A program made the position numbers and the translations under genes. Below the pieces are notes generated by a model, which saw only the letters and a program-made list of their open reading frames with translations, did no database searches and was not told the DNA's origin. Shown here in pieces: positions 7,758 through 15,500 of a stretch of 50,923 nucleotides of DNA. Position 1 is the first letter of the stretch. Each line of letters begins with the position of its first letter. The DNA comes from Aeromicrobium sp. (GTDB lineage: Bacteria > Actinomycetota > Actinomycetes > Propionibacteriales > Nocardioidaceae), in contig NZ_JACMOM010000348.1 of assembly GCF_014378035.1 (NCBI RefSeq), positions 1 to 50,923 on the forward strand. Direction: 5' to 3'.

Positions 7758-7874
7758 GTTCGCCCCCTGTCGCTCGTACGGCCAGCGCACGATCGCAGCT
7801 CGCGCGGGCGAGCGTTCCTCGCTCGATTGTGTCACGTTGAGGTGGAAAAACCGAGGTGCTGACTACGCTGACGA

Positions 7875-8024
7875 CTATCGGTCAGTGAAGACGGTCAGGC
7901 AGTCGTCGCACCGGAAGACATTCGCTCCGGCAATTTCCAGCTGAGGATGTGGTCCGGGCTTGCGGCACTTGCGGCACCCCCGCGTTGAGTAGAGCAGGCC
8001 TTCAGGATCGAACTTTGCCGTCAT
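7875..8024 (-). CDS. Zinc-ribbon microprotein
   Basis: This 49-residue protein starts at the ATG at 8024 behind AGGGGG. Residues 17-42 contain CRKC and CDDC separated by 18 residues, the four-cysteine spacing of a small zinc ribbon; an aromatic FRCDDCLTVF strand follows the usual pattern. No function is recognised; nucleic-acid or protein binding is possible. Its translation-initiation region is nearly identical to that of the ANTAR-like gene 118 nt downstream, which suggests common control or origin. Confidence 0.6.
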   Translation of the reverse strand: MTAKFDPEGLLYSTRGCRKCRKPGPHPQLEIAGANVFRCDDCLTVFTDR

Positions 8025-8233
8025 GTCGGCCCCCTGCGCCGAATAGGACAACTCGCGGCCGGCGCTCAAGATCCACCCTACCCTGGCTGGGACATGGCGG
8101 GCGGATGCCGACAAACGATGGACACCGCTACCGCAACGCCACCGCCTCGACGTCAACAAGCACTCGGCGCACGGTGCAGAAATCGATGGCTGGAGAAAGT
8201 GCCGAGCCCGTAGAGCGGCCCTAGCGTTGTCGC
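8025..8233. other. Intergenic gap with a leaderless promoter for topoisomerase IB
   Basis: This 209-nt gap separates the zinc-ribbon gene from the divergent topoisomerase gene. Apart from TAGCGT at 8222-8227, 6 nt before the topoisomerase ATG, I see no gene, repeat or RNA. Confidence 0.5.
8222..8227 (+). promoter_or_regulatory. -10 element TAGCGT, leaderless, topoisomerase IB
   Basis: TANNNT lies exactly 6 nt before the ATG at 8234 and no ribosome site is present. The start is therefore probably transcribed as a leaderless mRNA. Confidence 0.6.
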
Positions 8234-9229
8234 ATGGTTCGTCTTCGCCGCACGTCCCCGAGCACTCCCGGCTGGTCGCGGGTGAAGCACGGTGGGGGGT
8301 TCCGTTACCTGGACGAGGACGGGAGCGCGCTCGAGCACACGCAGCGCGAACGGTGCAAGAAGCTCGTCATCCCGCCAGCGTGGACGGAGGTCTGGATCTG
8401 TCCGGTCGACAATGGTCACCTGCAAGCCGTCGGTACCGACGACGCCGGTCGCCGGCAGTACATCTACCACCCCTACTGGCGGCAGCGTCGTGACGTCGAG
8501 AAGTTCGAGCGCATGGAGGGCTTCGCGGCGTCGCTGCTGAAACACCGCGCGGAGTCCCGCCGTGACCTCGCCGGCAACGACCTCACCCTCGGACGAGTGG
8601 CGGCAACGGCATTCAGCCTGCTCGACCTGGGCATGTTCCGCATCGGGTCGGAGCGCTACGTCGAGGAGAACGGCAGCTACGGACTCACCACGCTGGAAAA
8701 GCAGCACGTGCACACCGCCGGCCGGGGCGTGGCTTTCGCCTACGCCGCGAAGTCGGGGCAGGAGGTCGAGGTGACAGTGCGAGACGAGCGGGTGCGGGAG
8801 GTGATCGAGCTGTTGCGGCGTCGCCGAGGTGGCGGTGACCGTCTCCTCGCGCACAAGACCGTCGGACGCTGGCACGATCTCCTCGCGACCGACGTCAACT
8901 CCTACGTGAAAGACCTGCTCGGTGACGCCTACTCCGCCAAGGACTTTCGCACCTGGCGCGGCACGTCGATCGCGGCGCTGAGCCTTGCCGGCGGCGACAA
9001 CAGCACACCGACCCGGAGCAAGAAGGCCGTGGCCGAGGCCATGCGCGAGGTGTCGCGCCACCTCGGCAACACCCCTGCCATCGCACGGACGTCGTACGTC
9101 GACCCGAGGGTCATCGACTGTTTCCGCGACGACGTGACCGTCAGCACCCACCACCGCCGAGTGTCACCCGGCGCGACGATCAGCCGTGGTCTCGAGCGAG
9201 ACGTGCTGAAGATGCTGCGCAAGGCCTAG
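8234..9229 (+). CDS. DNA topoisomerase IB (poxvirus type)
   Basis: This 331-residue protein relaxes supercoils by forming a 3'-phosphotyrosine intermediate. An N-terminal beta domain (about 20-95) includes KLVIPPAW and the RRQYIYHPYW region. The catalytic domain follows, with the active-site arginine in FRIGSERY (R136), the second arginine in KDFRTWRGT (R239) and the nucleophile Y288 in ARTSYVDP. Length is normal for bacterial members. The enzyme is common but non-essential in actinobacteria and is often linked to repair or stress. Its neighbours give no functional clue. Confidence 0.95.
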   Translation: MVRLRRTSPSTPGWSRVKHGGGFRYLDEDGSALEHTQRERCKKLVIPPAWTEVWICPVDNGHLQAVGTDDAGRRQYIYHPYWRQRRDVEKFERMEGFAASLLKHRAESRRDLAGNDLTLGRVAATAFSLLDLGMFRIGSERYVEENGSYGLTTLEKQHVHTAGRGVAFAYAAKSGQEVEVTVRDERVREVIELLRRRRGGGDRLLAHKTVGRWHDLLATDVNSYVKDLLGDAYSAKDFRTWRGTSIAALSLAGGDNSTPTRSKKAVAEAMREVSRHLGNTPAIARTSYVDPRVIDCFRDDVTVSTHHRRVSPGATISRGLERDVLKMLRKA

Positions 9230-9264
9230 GTGCGGCTCGAAGTGGTTCCAGCCAGCCCAGACCG

Positions 9265-10620
9265 TCAAACCTGGGCGTCCTGCAGGGCTGTCTCGATGGC
9301 GCGGTAGAACGTCGGGTAGGCGTAGATCGTGTTCGTCAAGGTCGCCACCGGTATCTCGGCGCGGACCGCAAAGGCCAATGCCGACAACGTCTCGCCGCCC
9401 ATGGGGCCGGCGCTCGTCGCGCCCACGATGACACCGCGGTCGGCGTCGATGATGATCTTCAGCAGCCCCTCGTTGCCAACCCCGTGCACGAACCCGCGGC
9501 TGCTCGCCGCGATGTCGGCCGATCCGACCCGCACGTTGAGGCCCTTCTTACGCGCCTGCTTCTCGGTGAGGCCGACTCCCCCGACCTCCGGGTCCGTGAA
9601 CGTGACCCGCGGGAAGCTCGTGTCGTACTCCCCCAGATCCTCGCCGAGGATCACCTTGGCAACCCGTTCGGACTGATACATCGCGACGTGTGTGAAGGCG
9701 CCGCGACCGACGATGTCACCAATCGCCCAGAGCCCGTCCTTGACCAGCATCGCGTCGTCGACCTCGAGGTGCTTGCCGGGCTCGACCCCGACGGTCTCGA
9801 GACCGATGTCCTGCAGGCGCGACGTCCGGCCGGCAGCCACGAGCACCTTCTCGGCCTCGTACGTGCCGTCGCTGCAGACCACGGTGAATCGCTCGCCGTC
9901 GTGGCTGACGCTCTCGATCGTGATGTCGACGTGCACCGAGATGCCCTCCGCCGTGAAGACCGAGGTGAGCAGTGCCGATGCCTCGGGCTCCTCGGGCCCG
10001 AGGATGCGGTCACCGACCTCGAGCACCGTGACCTCGGTGTCGAAGCGCGAGTAGGCCTGGGCCAGCTCGACACTGATGGGTCCGCCGCCGATGACGATGA
10101 GTGACGCGGGGGCCTCCTCGGCGCGCAGCGCCTCGCGGTTCGTCCAGAACGGGGTGCCTGCGAGCCCGTCGATCGGCGGCACGGAGGCTGTCGTGCCGGT
10201 GTTCAGCACGACTCCCTTCGAGGCCGTGTAGGTGTCGCCGTTCACCTGCACCGTGCGGTCGCCGACCAGGCGGCCCTTGCCGCGCACGAGGGTGGCGCCG
10301 GCATCGGTGATGCGGTCGGCCGCGACGGTGTCGTCCCAGTTGTCGGTGGCCTCGGCCCGGATGCGCTTGGCCACCATCGAGAAGTCGGGCGCGACCGAGA
10401 CGCTACCCGCGAGCTTCTCCACCCGACGCGCCTCGGCCAGCAGGTTGGCCGCGCGGATGAACATCTTGGAGGGGATGCAGCCCCAGTAAGGACACTCGCC
10501 GCCGACCAGCTCGGCCTCGACCGCCACCACGCTGAGCCCTGCCTTGGCGAGGCGAGCGACCAGCGCCTCGCCCCCCGGCCCGAGTCCGACGACGACGACA
10601 TCACACTGATGAGAGCTCAT
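9265..10620 (-). CDS. NAD(P)/FAD-dependent disulfide oxidoreductase (internal start of the fused frame)
   Basis: Read alone from the ATG at 10620 this is a 451-residue protein of the dihydrolipoamide dehydrogenase/mercuric reductase family. It has the FAD motif VVVGLGPGG (residues 9-17), a redox pair C43/C48 in GECPYWGC, an NAD(P) motif VIGGGPISVE and the second FAD motif WAIGDI. The C-terminal HAHPT..E signature of true lipoamide dehydrogenases is YAYPTFYRAIE here, so the catalytic histidine is tyrosine. This is the pattern of a less-defined oxidoreductase subgroup rather than of Lpd. The substrate is unknown. The start may instead be the ATG at 10638, which overlaps an out-of-frame TGA. Confidence 0.75.
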   Translation of the reverse strand: MSSHQCDVVVVGLGPGGEALVARLAKAGLSVVAVEAELVGGECPYWGCIPSKMFIRAANLLAEARRVEKLAGSVSVAPDFSMVAKRIRAEATDNWDDTVAADRITDAGATLVRGKGRLVGDRTVQVNGDTYTASKGVVLNTGTTASVPPIDGLAGTPFWTNREALRAEEAPASLIVIGGGPISVELAQAYSRFDTEVTVLEVGDRILGPEEPEASALLTSVFTAEGISVHVDITIESVSHDGERFTVVCSDGTYEAEKVLVAAGRTSRLQDIGLETVGVEPGKHLEVDDAMLVKDGLWAIGDIVGRGAFTHVAMYQSERVAKVILGEDLGEYDTSFPRVTFTDPEVGGVGLTEKQARKKGLNVRVGSADIAASSRGFVHGVGNEGLLKIIIDADRGVIVGATSAGPMGGETLSALAFAVRAEIPVATLTNTIYAYPTFYRAIETALQDAQV

Positions 10621-11904
10621 GGTCTCATCCTGCGTCATCGGCCGGCACCCCGCCAGATTTCTGACGTGACGGTGTCGTGACCACCTGCCGGCGAGCAGCC
10701 GACGCGGGTTGATGATGCCGCTGCCCGAGCGGTCGTCGCGTCCCGCCCAGCCGATGTCGTCGACCGTCGCACTCAAACGTGCCGCCACGGCAGACTGCCT
10801 CCAGCCCGTGCCCTCACGTGCGATCTCGAGTGCAGCGGCCGCGGCGGTGTAGGGCGTGGCCATCGAGGTGCCCGAGAGTGTGCAGTACGTCCACGTCGGC
10901 GAGCAGCCGAGGGAGGCATCGGGCCTGGCGATCATCGTCGACAAGACCTCGCTGCCAGGGGCGACGACGTCGACGTAGGTGCCGCAGTTGGAGTAGGAGG
11001 CGATCGCGCCCTGCCGATCGATGGCGCCGACACCCACCACGCCGGGATAGCCCGCGGGGTAGGAGGGCGGCGAGCCGAGCAGGCCGCATCCGTCGTTGCC
11101 CGCAGCGGCGACGACCAGGACGTTGCGCGAGATCGCGTAGGCCACCGCGGCACGACCGGCGCTGTCGCTCAGAGGTGAGCCGAGCGACAGGTTGATGACG
11201 TCAGCTCCATGCTTCGCCGCCCAGACGATGCCCTGCGCAACAGTGGCAGAATCGCCCTCACCCTTCGCATCGAGCACTCGGACCGGCAAGATCTTCGCCG
11301 ACCTGGCGAGCCCCGCGATGCCCCGCTTGTTGTCCGCCGTGGCGGCGATGATGCCAGCCACGTGCGTGCCATGACCGTTCTGGTCGGTCGCCGACGTGCC
11401 GGGGTCAATGAAGTCGTGGCCGGAGTAGACCTTGCCCCGAAGATCCGGATGAGTGCCGAGCACCCCCGTGTCGACGACGGCGACGGTGACACCGGAGCCG
11501 GTTGACGTCCTCCACAGCGACTCGGCGCCGAAGCGGGTGAGCGGCCACTGCCGGGAGCGATACGTGTCGTTGCTCACGTCGAGGTGGACCGGGTGGGCCA
11601 TGTCGACGCCGATGGTCGTGGACCGTGACAGACCGGCGGTGATCAGTGCCAGCGCCCGGGCTGCGGAGCCGACAGTGACGGCGGTGATGCGGGGGCCGCT
11701 CGCCGTGTGGGTCGTGACCACCACCTTGAGGGGGTGGCCGGGCGTTGCCGTGGCCAAGATGCGGGCCGCCGCTCGCTCCAGCGGGTTGTCAGCATCGCTC
11801 GAGCCCCCGGCGGCGTTGGCCGCCAACGAGCTCGTTCCGAGAAGGGAGACAACCAGCACCGCACCGGCCGAAAGCCTCGTCATGGTTCTCGACCGCACGA
11901 CCAC
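9265..11904 (-). CDS. In-frame fusion of S8 serine protease and flavoprotein disulfide reductase
   Basis: One uninterrupted 879-codon frame covers two proteins that normally are separate. It starts at a GTG at 11904 behind AAGGAAGG. Residues 1-31 are a signal peptide. Residues 135-400 are a subtilisin-type (S8) domain with D145 in VVDTG, H178 in NGHGTH, N270 in AAAGN and S347 in GTSMA. A 28-residue Arg-rich linker follows, and then residues 429-879 form a complete FAD/NAD(P) disulfide reductase. Export of the protease would carry the reductase out of the cytoplasm, which makes a functional fusion unlikely. Independent initiation of the reductase at 10620 or 10638, or a lost base near 10640-10690, is more plausible. 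Confidence 0.7.
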   Translation of the reverse strand: MVVRSRTMTRLSAGAVLVVSLLGTSSLAANAAGGSSDADNPLERAAARILATATPGHPLKVVVTTHTASGPRITAVTVGSAARALALITAGLSRSTTIGVDMAHPVHLDVSNDTYRSRQWPLTRFGAESLWRTSTGSGVTVAVVDTGVLGTHPDLRGKVYSGHDFIDPGTSATDQNGHGTHVAGIIAATADNKRGIAGLARSAKILPVRVLDAKGEGDSATVAQGIVWAAKHGADVINLSLGSPLSDSAGRAAVAYAISRNVLVVAAAGNDGCGLLGSPPSYPAGYPGVVGVGAIDRQGAIASYSNCGTYVDVVAPGSEVLSTMIARPDASLGCSPTWTYCTLSGTSMATPYTAAAAALEIAREGTGWRQSAVAARLSATVDDIGWAGRDDRSGSGIINPRRLLAGRWSRHRHVRNLAGCRPMTQDETMSSHQCDVVVVGLGPGGEALVARLAKAGLSVVAVEAELVGGECPYWGCIPSKMFIRAANLLAEARRVEKLAGSVSVAPDFSMVAKRIRAEATDNWDDTVAADRITDAGATLVRGKGRLVGDRTVQVNGDTYTASKGVVLNTGTTASVPPIDGLAGTPFWTNREALRAEEAPASLIVIGGGPISVELAQAYSRFDTEVTVLEVGDRILGPEEPEASALLTSVFTAEGISVHVDITIESVSHDGERFTVVCSDGTYEAEKVLVAAGRTSRLQDIGLETVGVEPGKHLEVDDAMLVKDGLWAIGDIVGRGAFTHVAMYQSERVAKVILGEDLGEYDTSFPRVTFTDPEVGGVGLTEKQARKKGLNVRVGSADIAASSRGFVHGVGNEGLLKIIIDADRGVIVGATSAGPMGGETLSALAFAVRAEIPVATLTNTIYAYPTFYRAIETALQDAQV

Positions 11905-12003
11905 ATCGCCTTCCTTTGGAACGGCCGGCTTCGCCCGCCTGATGGTTCAACGCCTCGAAGCGGTGCCGGGTTACGCGCCCTGAGCTGCCCGGTCTCCGAC
12001 GGG

Positions 12004-12483
12004 CTAGACGCTGGCGGCGGTGCTGTCCTGGGCATGGGGGTGCCGCCAGCGCTTGGCGCTGTAGCCGAGAAGGCCCCAGGCGGCGATTGCCGAGGCCCAC
12101 AACCCGACCGCCGTTGCCCAGCCGTGCGCCGGAAGCTGGGGGCCGAAGCCGACGCTCAGAATCGAGAACTCCGGGATCATCGGACTGACAGACCAGACGC
12201 AGCCCAGCGCGAACAGCCAAGCCCCGCCGAGGAAGCCGAGGAAGACCCGCGGCCAGGTCTCGACGCCGTACTTGGCGGCCTCGATCGCGCGCTGCTCGAG
12301 CGGGCCCAGGACATTTTGTGCCCACACGTAGCGCCGGGACAGCAGCGCAACCCCGCTGAGGACAATCAGGAGGCCGGGTCCGGGCAGGGGCATCAGCACG
12401 ACGCCGACGGGGATGAGTGTCCACCCCAGGATCTCGCTGCCCGTGCGTCTGAACCAGCCTCTCAGCGCGGCTCTTGCGGTCAT
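12004..12483 (-). CDS. PGPGW-family membrane protein
   Basis: This 159-residue protein has about four hydrophobic helices. Residues 19-50 read GWTLIPVGVVLMPLPGPGLL and LSGVALLS, the hallmark PLPGPG segment of the PGPGW/TIGR02611 family of small actinobacterial membrane proteins of unknown function. The ATG at 12483 has CATGCT 6 nt upstream and no ribosome site, which suggests a leaderless start. It is divergent from the cyclopropane synthase gene, with 69 nt between the starts. Confidence 0.75.
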   Translation of the reverse strand: MTARAALRGWFRRTGSEILGWTLIPVGVVLMPLPGPGLLIVLSGVALLSRRYVWAQNVLGPLEQRAIEAAKYGVETWPRVFLGFLGGAWLFALGCVWSVSPMIPEFSILSVGFGPQLPAHGWATAVGLWASAIAAWGLLGYSAKRWRHPHAQDSTAASV

Positions 12484-12552
12484 GCACAAAGCATGCCAGC
12501 ACTTGCCTGTTTGAGATGGCGCAACCCGAGAGCCCACGGTTCACTTGTCAAC

Positions 12553-13860
12553 GTGAATACCGCATCCGCACTCCTCGACCTCGCCGAGGAGACCCTCGGC
12601 CTCGCGCTCCCTATCCGCCTTCGCGCGTGGGACGGGAGCGAGGCCGGAGTGCCCGGAGCGCCCGTTGTCGTCATCCACCACAAGCGCGCCCTGCGACACA
12701 TCATCTGGAAGCCGGGCGAGCTTGGCGTCGCGCGGGCGTACGTCCAGGGCGACATCGATATCGAGGGTGACCTCGGCGACGGCCTCCGCGCGATGTGGGA
12801 TGCAGTGCGCAACGCACGCATCGCCGACGAGAGCGCCGGTCGACCCAAGATCGGCCTCAGGCAGGTGCTCAAGGGCGCTGCCCTCGCCGTCCGCCTCGGC
12901 GCCATCGGCCGCCGCCCGCCGGCTCCTGCCGCCGAGTCCAACCTGACCGGCGAGCTGCACAGCAAGGAGCGCGACCAGGCCGCGATCTCGCACCACTACG
13001 ACCTGTCGAACGACTTCTACGAGCTGATCCTCGACCCCAATATGGCCTACTCGAGCGGCTTCCACGTGACCCCCGAGATGACCCTTGAGGAGGCACAGAC
13101 CGCCAAGCTGCACCTGATCTGCAAGAAGCTCGGCCTGCAGCCCGGGATGAAGATGGTCGACATCGGCTCGGGCTGGGGCTCGCTGACCCTCTTCGCCGCC
13201 GAGCATTACGGCGTCCACGTCACGGGCGTGACGCTCTCGGTCGAGCAGCGCGACTACGTCATGGGCAAGGCAGCGGAGCGTGGGCTCAAGGACAAGGTCG
13301 AGGTCAGCCTGCGGCACTTCCGCGACCTCGAGGCCTCCGGTGTGCGCGACAACGAGATCGATGCCATCGCCTCGATCGAGATGGGCGAGCATGTCGGTGA
13401 CGAGGAGTACGTCGTGTTCGTCGACTCCATCTACCGCTACCTCAAGCCGGGCGGGCGAGCGCTCATCCAACAGATGTCCCGCAGCAACGACGCTCCCGGC
13501 GACAGCCCCGGCGGCGGACCGTTCATCGAGAAATACATCGCTCCCGACATGCACATGAAGCCGCTCGCGAAGACCCTCGGCCTGATTGCCGACTCCGGTC
13601 TGGAGATCCGCGACGTGCAGGCCATGCGCGAGCACTACCCGCAGACCGTCGCTGGCTGGGCCGCCAAGCTCGAGGACAACTGGAACACTGCGGTCAAGCT
13701 CGTCGGTGAGGAGAACGCGCGCGTCTGGCGCCTCTATCTCGTCGGCGGGGCGCTCGCGTTCGAGGAGAACCGCATGGGCGTCGACCAGATCCTCTCCGTC
13801 AAGCCCAGCGCGCGAGGCATCAGCAACATGCCGATGTCTCCCATGGCGTGGTTGGCGTGA
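12553..13860 (+). CDS. cfa: Cyclopropane-fatty-acyl-phospholipid synthase family methyltransferase
   Basis: This 435-residue SAM-dependent enzyme methylates unsaturated fatty acyl chains in phospholipids. The N-terminal lipid-binding part (1-130) precedes the catalytic domain, with SHHYDLSNDFY at 146-156, the SAM motif VDIGSGWGS at 202-210 and the SIEMGEHVG segment. The GTG at 12553 is the first sensible start; a longer upstream reading would run antisense through the PGPGW gene. Cfa-type enzymes make cyclopropane or 10-methyl(ene) chains, and sequence alone does not decide which. The DUF1295 gene 57 nt downstream suggests a follow-on reductive or modifying step. Confidence 0.92.
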   Translation: MNTASALLDLAEETLGLALPIRLRAWDGSEAGVPGAPVVVIHHKRALRHIIWKPGELGVARAYVQGDIDIEGDLGDGLRAMWDAVRNARIADESAGRPKIGLRQVLKGAALAVRLGAIGRRPPAPAAESNLTGELHSKERDQAAISHHYDLSNDFYELILDPNMAYSSGFHVTPEMTLEEAQTAKLHLICKKLGLQPGMKMVDIGSGWGSLTLFAAEHYGVHVTGVTLSVEQRDYVMGKAAERGLKDKVEVSLRHFRDLEASGVRDNEIDAIASIEMGEHVGDEEYVVFVDSIYRYLKPGGRALIQQMSRSNDAPGDSPGGGPFIEKYIAPDMHMKPLAKTLGLIADSGLEIRDVQAMREHYPQTVAGWAAKLEDNWNTAVKLVGEENARVWRLYLVGGALAFEENRMGVDQILSVKPSARGISNMPMSPMAWLA

Positions 13861-13905
13861 TCGACCACCGTCTCGTCTCAGACAGTGCAAGAAGGCCCGG
13901 GCCAC

Positions 13906-13911
13906 TAGCCT
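13906..13911 (+). promoter_or_regulatory. -10 element TAGCCT, leaderless, DUF1295 gene
   Basis: TANNNT lies exactly 6 nt before the ATG at 13918, with no Shine-Dalgarno sequence. This gives the gene its own start even though it follows cfa. Confidence 0.55.
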
Positions 13912-13917
13912 GACGGC

Positions 13918-14721
13918 ATGATCTCCAACGACATCTCCCAGACCGTCGCAAGCCTGCTCGGGGGCCTGGGCGTCGTGGTCGCCTTCATGGGGGTCGGCCT
14001 CGCGATTGCGCAGCGCCAGAAGAAGCTGACCGTCGTCGACACCATGTGGGGACTCGGTTTCGTCCTGGTCGCCGCGGAGACCGCTCTCGTCTCGTCCGGC
14101 GGCGACGGCGACCCGGCCCTGCGCTGGATCCTGCTGGCGATGACCGCAGTCTGGGGCGGACGCCTCGCGTGGCACCTCCACACCCGCAACTCTGGCCAGG
14201 CAGAGGACCCGCGCTACCAGGAGCTCGCGGATGCCGACGGTCGTTCGTTCGTTCGCGTGGCACTCATGAGGGTGTTCGTCCCACAGGGAATCGCGATGTG
14301 GCTCGTCGCCACCCCGATCATGGTCGGTGCCAACAACGAGGAGCTCTGCATCTGGCTGCTGGTGCTCGGTCTCATCGTGTGGGGCATCGGATTCGCGTTC
14401 GAGTCGGTCGGCGACGCTCAGCTGGCGGCGTTCAAGAAGGATCCGGCAAACAAGGGCCAGCTCATGGACAAGGGGCTGTGGCGCTATACGCGTCACCCCA
14501 ACTACTTCGGAGACGCCTGTGTCTGGATCGGCATCTGGATCGTCGTCGCCGGCTCCGCGCCGGGTCTGGCCACCGTCATCGGCCCGATCGCCATGACGCT
14601 GTTCCTCACGAAGGTCACCGGCGCGGCTCTCAACGAGAAGGGCATGAAGAAGAGCAAGCCCGGCTACGACGAGTACGTCCGCCGCACCAGCGGCTTCGTC
14701 CCGCTTCCCCCCAAGAAATAA
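13918..14721 (+). CDS. DUF1295 membrane protein (steroid 5-alpha-reductase-like)
   Basis: This 267-residue protein has about six transmembrane helices. The C-terminal third carries LMDKGLWRYTRHPNYFGD, the family signature shared with isoprenylcysteine methyltransferases and steroid 5-alpha reductases, ending in a KPGYDEYVRRTSGFVPLPPKK tail. Members act on lipid double bonds or methylate lipids, and the exact reaction here is unknown. The position next to cfa suggests it works on the same acyl chains, for example in reduction of a methylene branch. That link is inference from neighbourhood. Confidence 0.85.
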   Translation: MISNDISQTVASLLGGLGVVVAFMGVGLAIAQRQKKLTVVDTMWGLGFVLVAAETALVSSGGDGDPALRWILLAMTAVWGGRLAWHLHTRNSGQAEDPRYQELADADGRSFVRVALMRVFVPQGIAMWLVATPIMVGANNEELCIWLLVLGLIVWGIGFAFESVGDAQLAAFKKDPANKGQLMDKGLWRYTRHPNYFGDACVWIGIWIVVAGSAPGLATVIGPIAMTLFLTKVTGAALNEKGMKKSKPGYDEYVRRTSGFVPLPPKK

Positions 14722-14756
14722 CCCGCCACCCCGCCCCCAGCGCCAGGTGAGCTACG

Positions 14757-15446
14757 TCAGCAGGAGACGAAGATGTGGACCGCGGCCTCGGCGTCGATCT
14801 CGGCGGTCTCACCCTGACGGGCGACGATGACACCGTCGTGACCCTGCGAGACAAGGACGTCATTGCCCGGCAGGACACCGACGCGTCGAAGGATGGACAT
14901 GACCTCGGTGTCGGTCTGCAGCGGCTCACTGATGCGGCGCACGACGAGGCGGATGGGATCGATCGCACCGTGCACGGCCCTGGTCATCGGGACGACACCT
15001 TCGAGGAACACCGGATCTTCACCGACCTGGCCGAGCTCTGACAACCCCGGGATCGGGTTGCCGTAGGGCGACTCAGTCGGGTGCCCGAGCAGCGCAACCA
15101 GGCGGCGCTCGACCTGCTCCGACATGACGTGCTCCCAGCGGCACGCCTCCTCGTGGACGAACTCGATCTCAAGGCCGATGATGTCGGTCAGCAGGCGCTC
15201 AGCCAGGCGGTGCTTGCGCATGACCCTCGTTGCGAGCTGGCGACCCTTGGGCGACAGCTCGAGGTGCCGGTCGCCCTCGACAGTCAGCAGTCCGTCGCGC
15301 TCCATGCGGGCGACGGTCTGGCTCACGGTCGGTCCACTCTGGTGCAGGCGCTCGGCAATACGGGCGCGCAGAGGGACGATGCCCTCCTCCTCCAGCTCGT
15401 AGACCGTGCGGAGGTACATCTCTGTGGTGTCGATCAGGTCGCTCAC
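14757..15446 (-). CDS. ideR: Iron-dependent DtxR/IdeR-family repressor
   Basis: This 229-residue protein has an N-terminal winged helix (about 1-70), a dimerisation/metal domain (about 71-140) and a C-terminal SH3-like domain. Counting from the GTG at 15446, the ligands M10, H79, E83, H98, C102, E105 and H106 fall at exactly the numbers known for DtxR. This supports both the start and a full metal site. C102 favours the iron-sensing DtxR/IdeR branch over manganese-sensing MntR. It would repress siderophore and iron-uptake genes when Fe(II)-bound. None is nearby, and no 19-bp iron box was found in the window. AACAAT 6 nt upstream suggests a leaderless start. Confidence 0.92.
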   Translation of the reverse strand: MSDLIDTTEMYLRTVYELEEEGIVPLRARIAERLHQSGPTVSQTVARMERDGLLTVEGDRHLELSPKGRQLATRVMRKHRLAERLLTDIIGLEIEFVHEEACRWEHVMSEQVERRLVALLGHPTESPYGNPIPGLSELGQVGEDPVFLEGVVPMTRAVHGAIDPIRLVVRRISEPLQTDTEVMSILRRVGVLPGNDVLVSQGHDGVIVARQGETAEIDAEAAVHIFVSC

Positions 15447-15500
15447 GGGACCATTGTTCCACGTCGTGCGCCATCGGGTTCCACCCACGAGAATGAGTCC

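Noticed and set aside
11707-12552. Upstream extension of the cfa frame
   Set aside because: It would run antisense through the protease and PGPGW genes; homology to Cfa begins at the GTG at 12553.
12541-14496. 651-codon minus-strand frame across cfa and the DUF1295 gene
   Set aside because: Antisense shadow of two well-identified genes, with no family resemblance.
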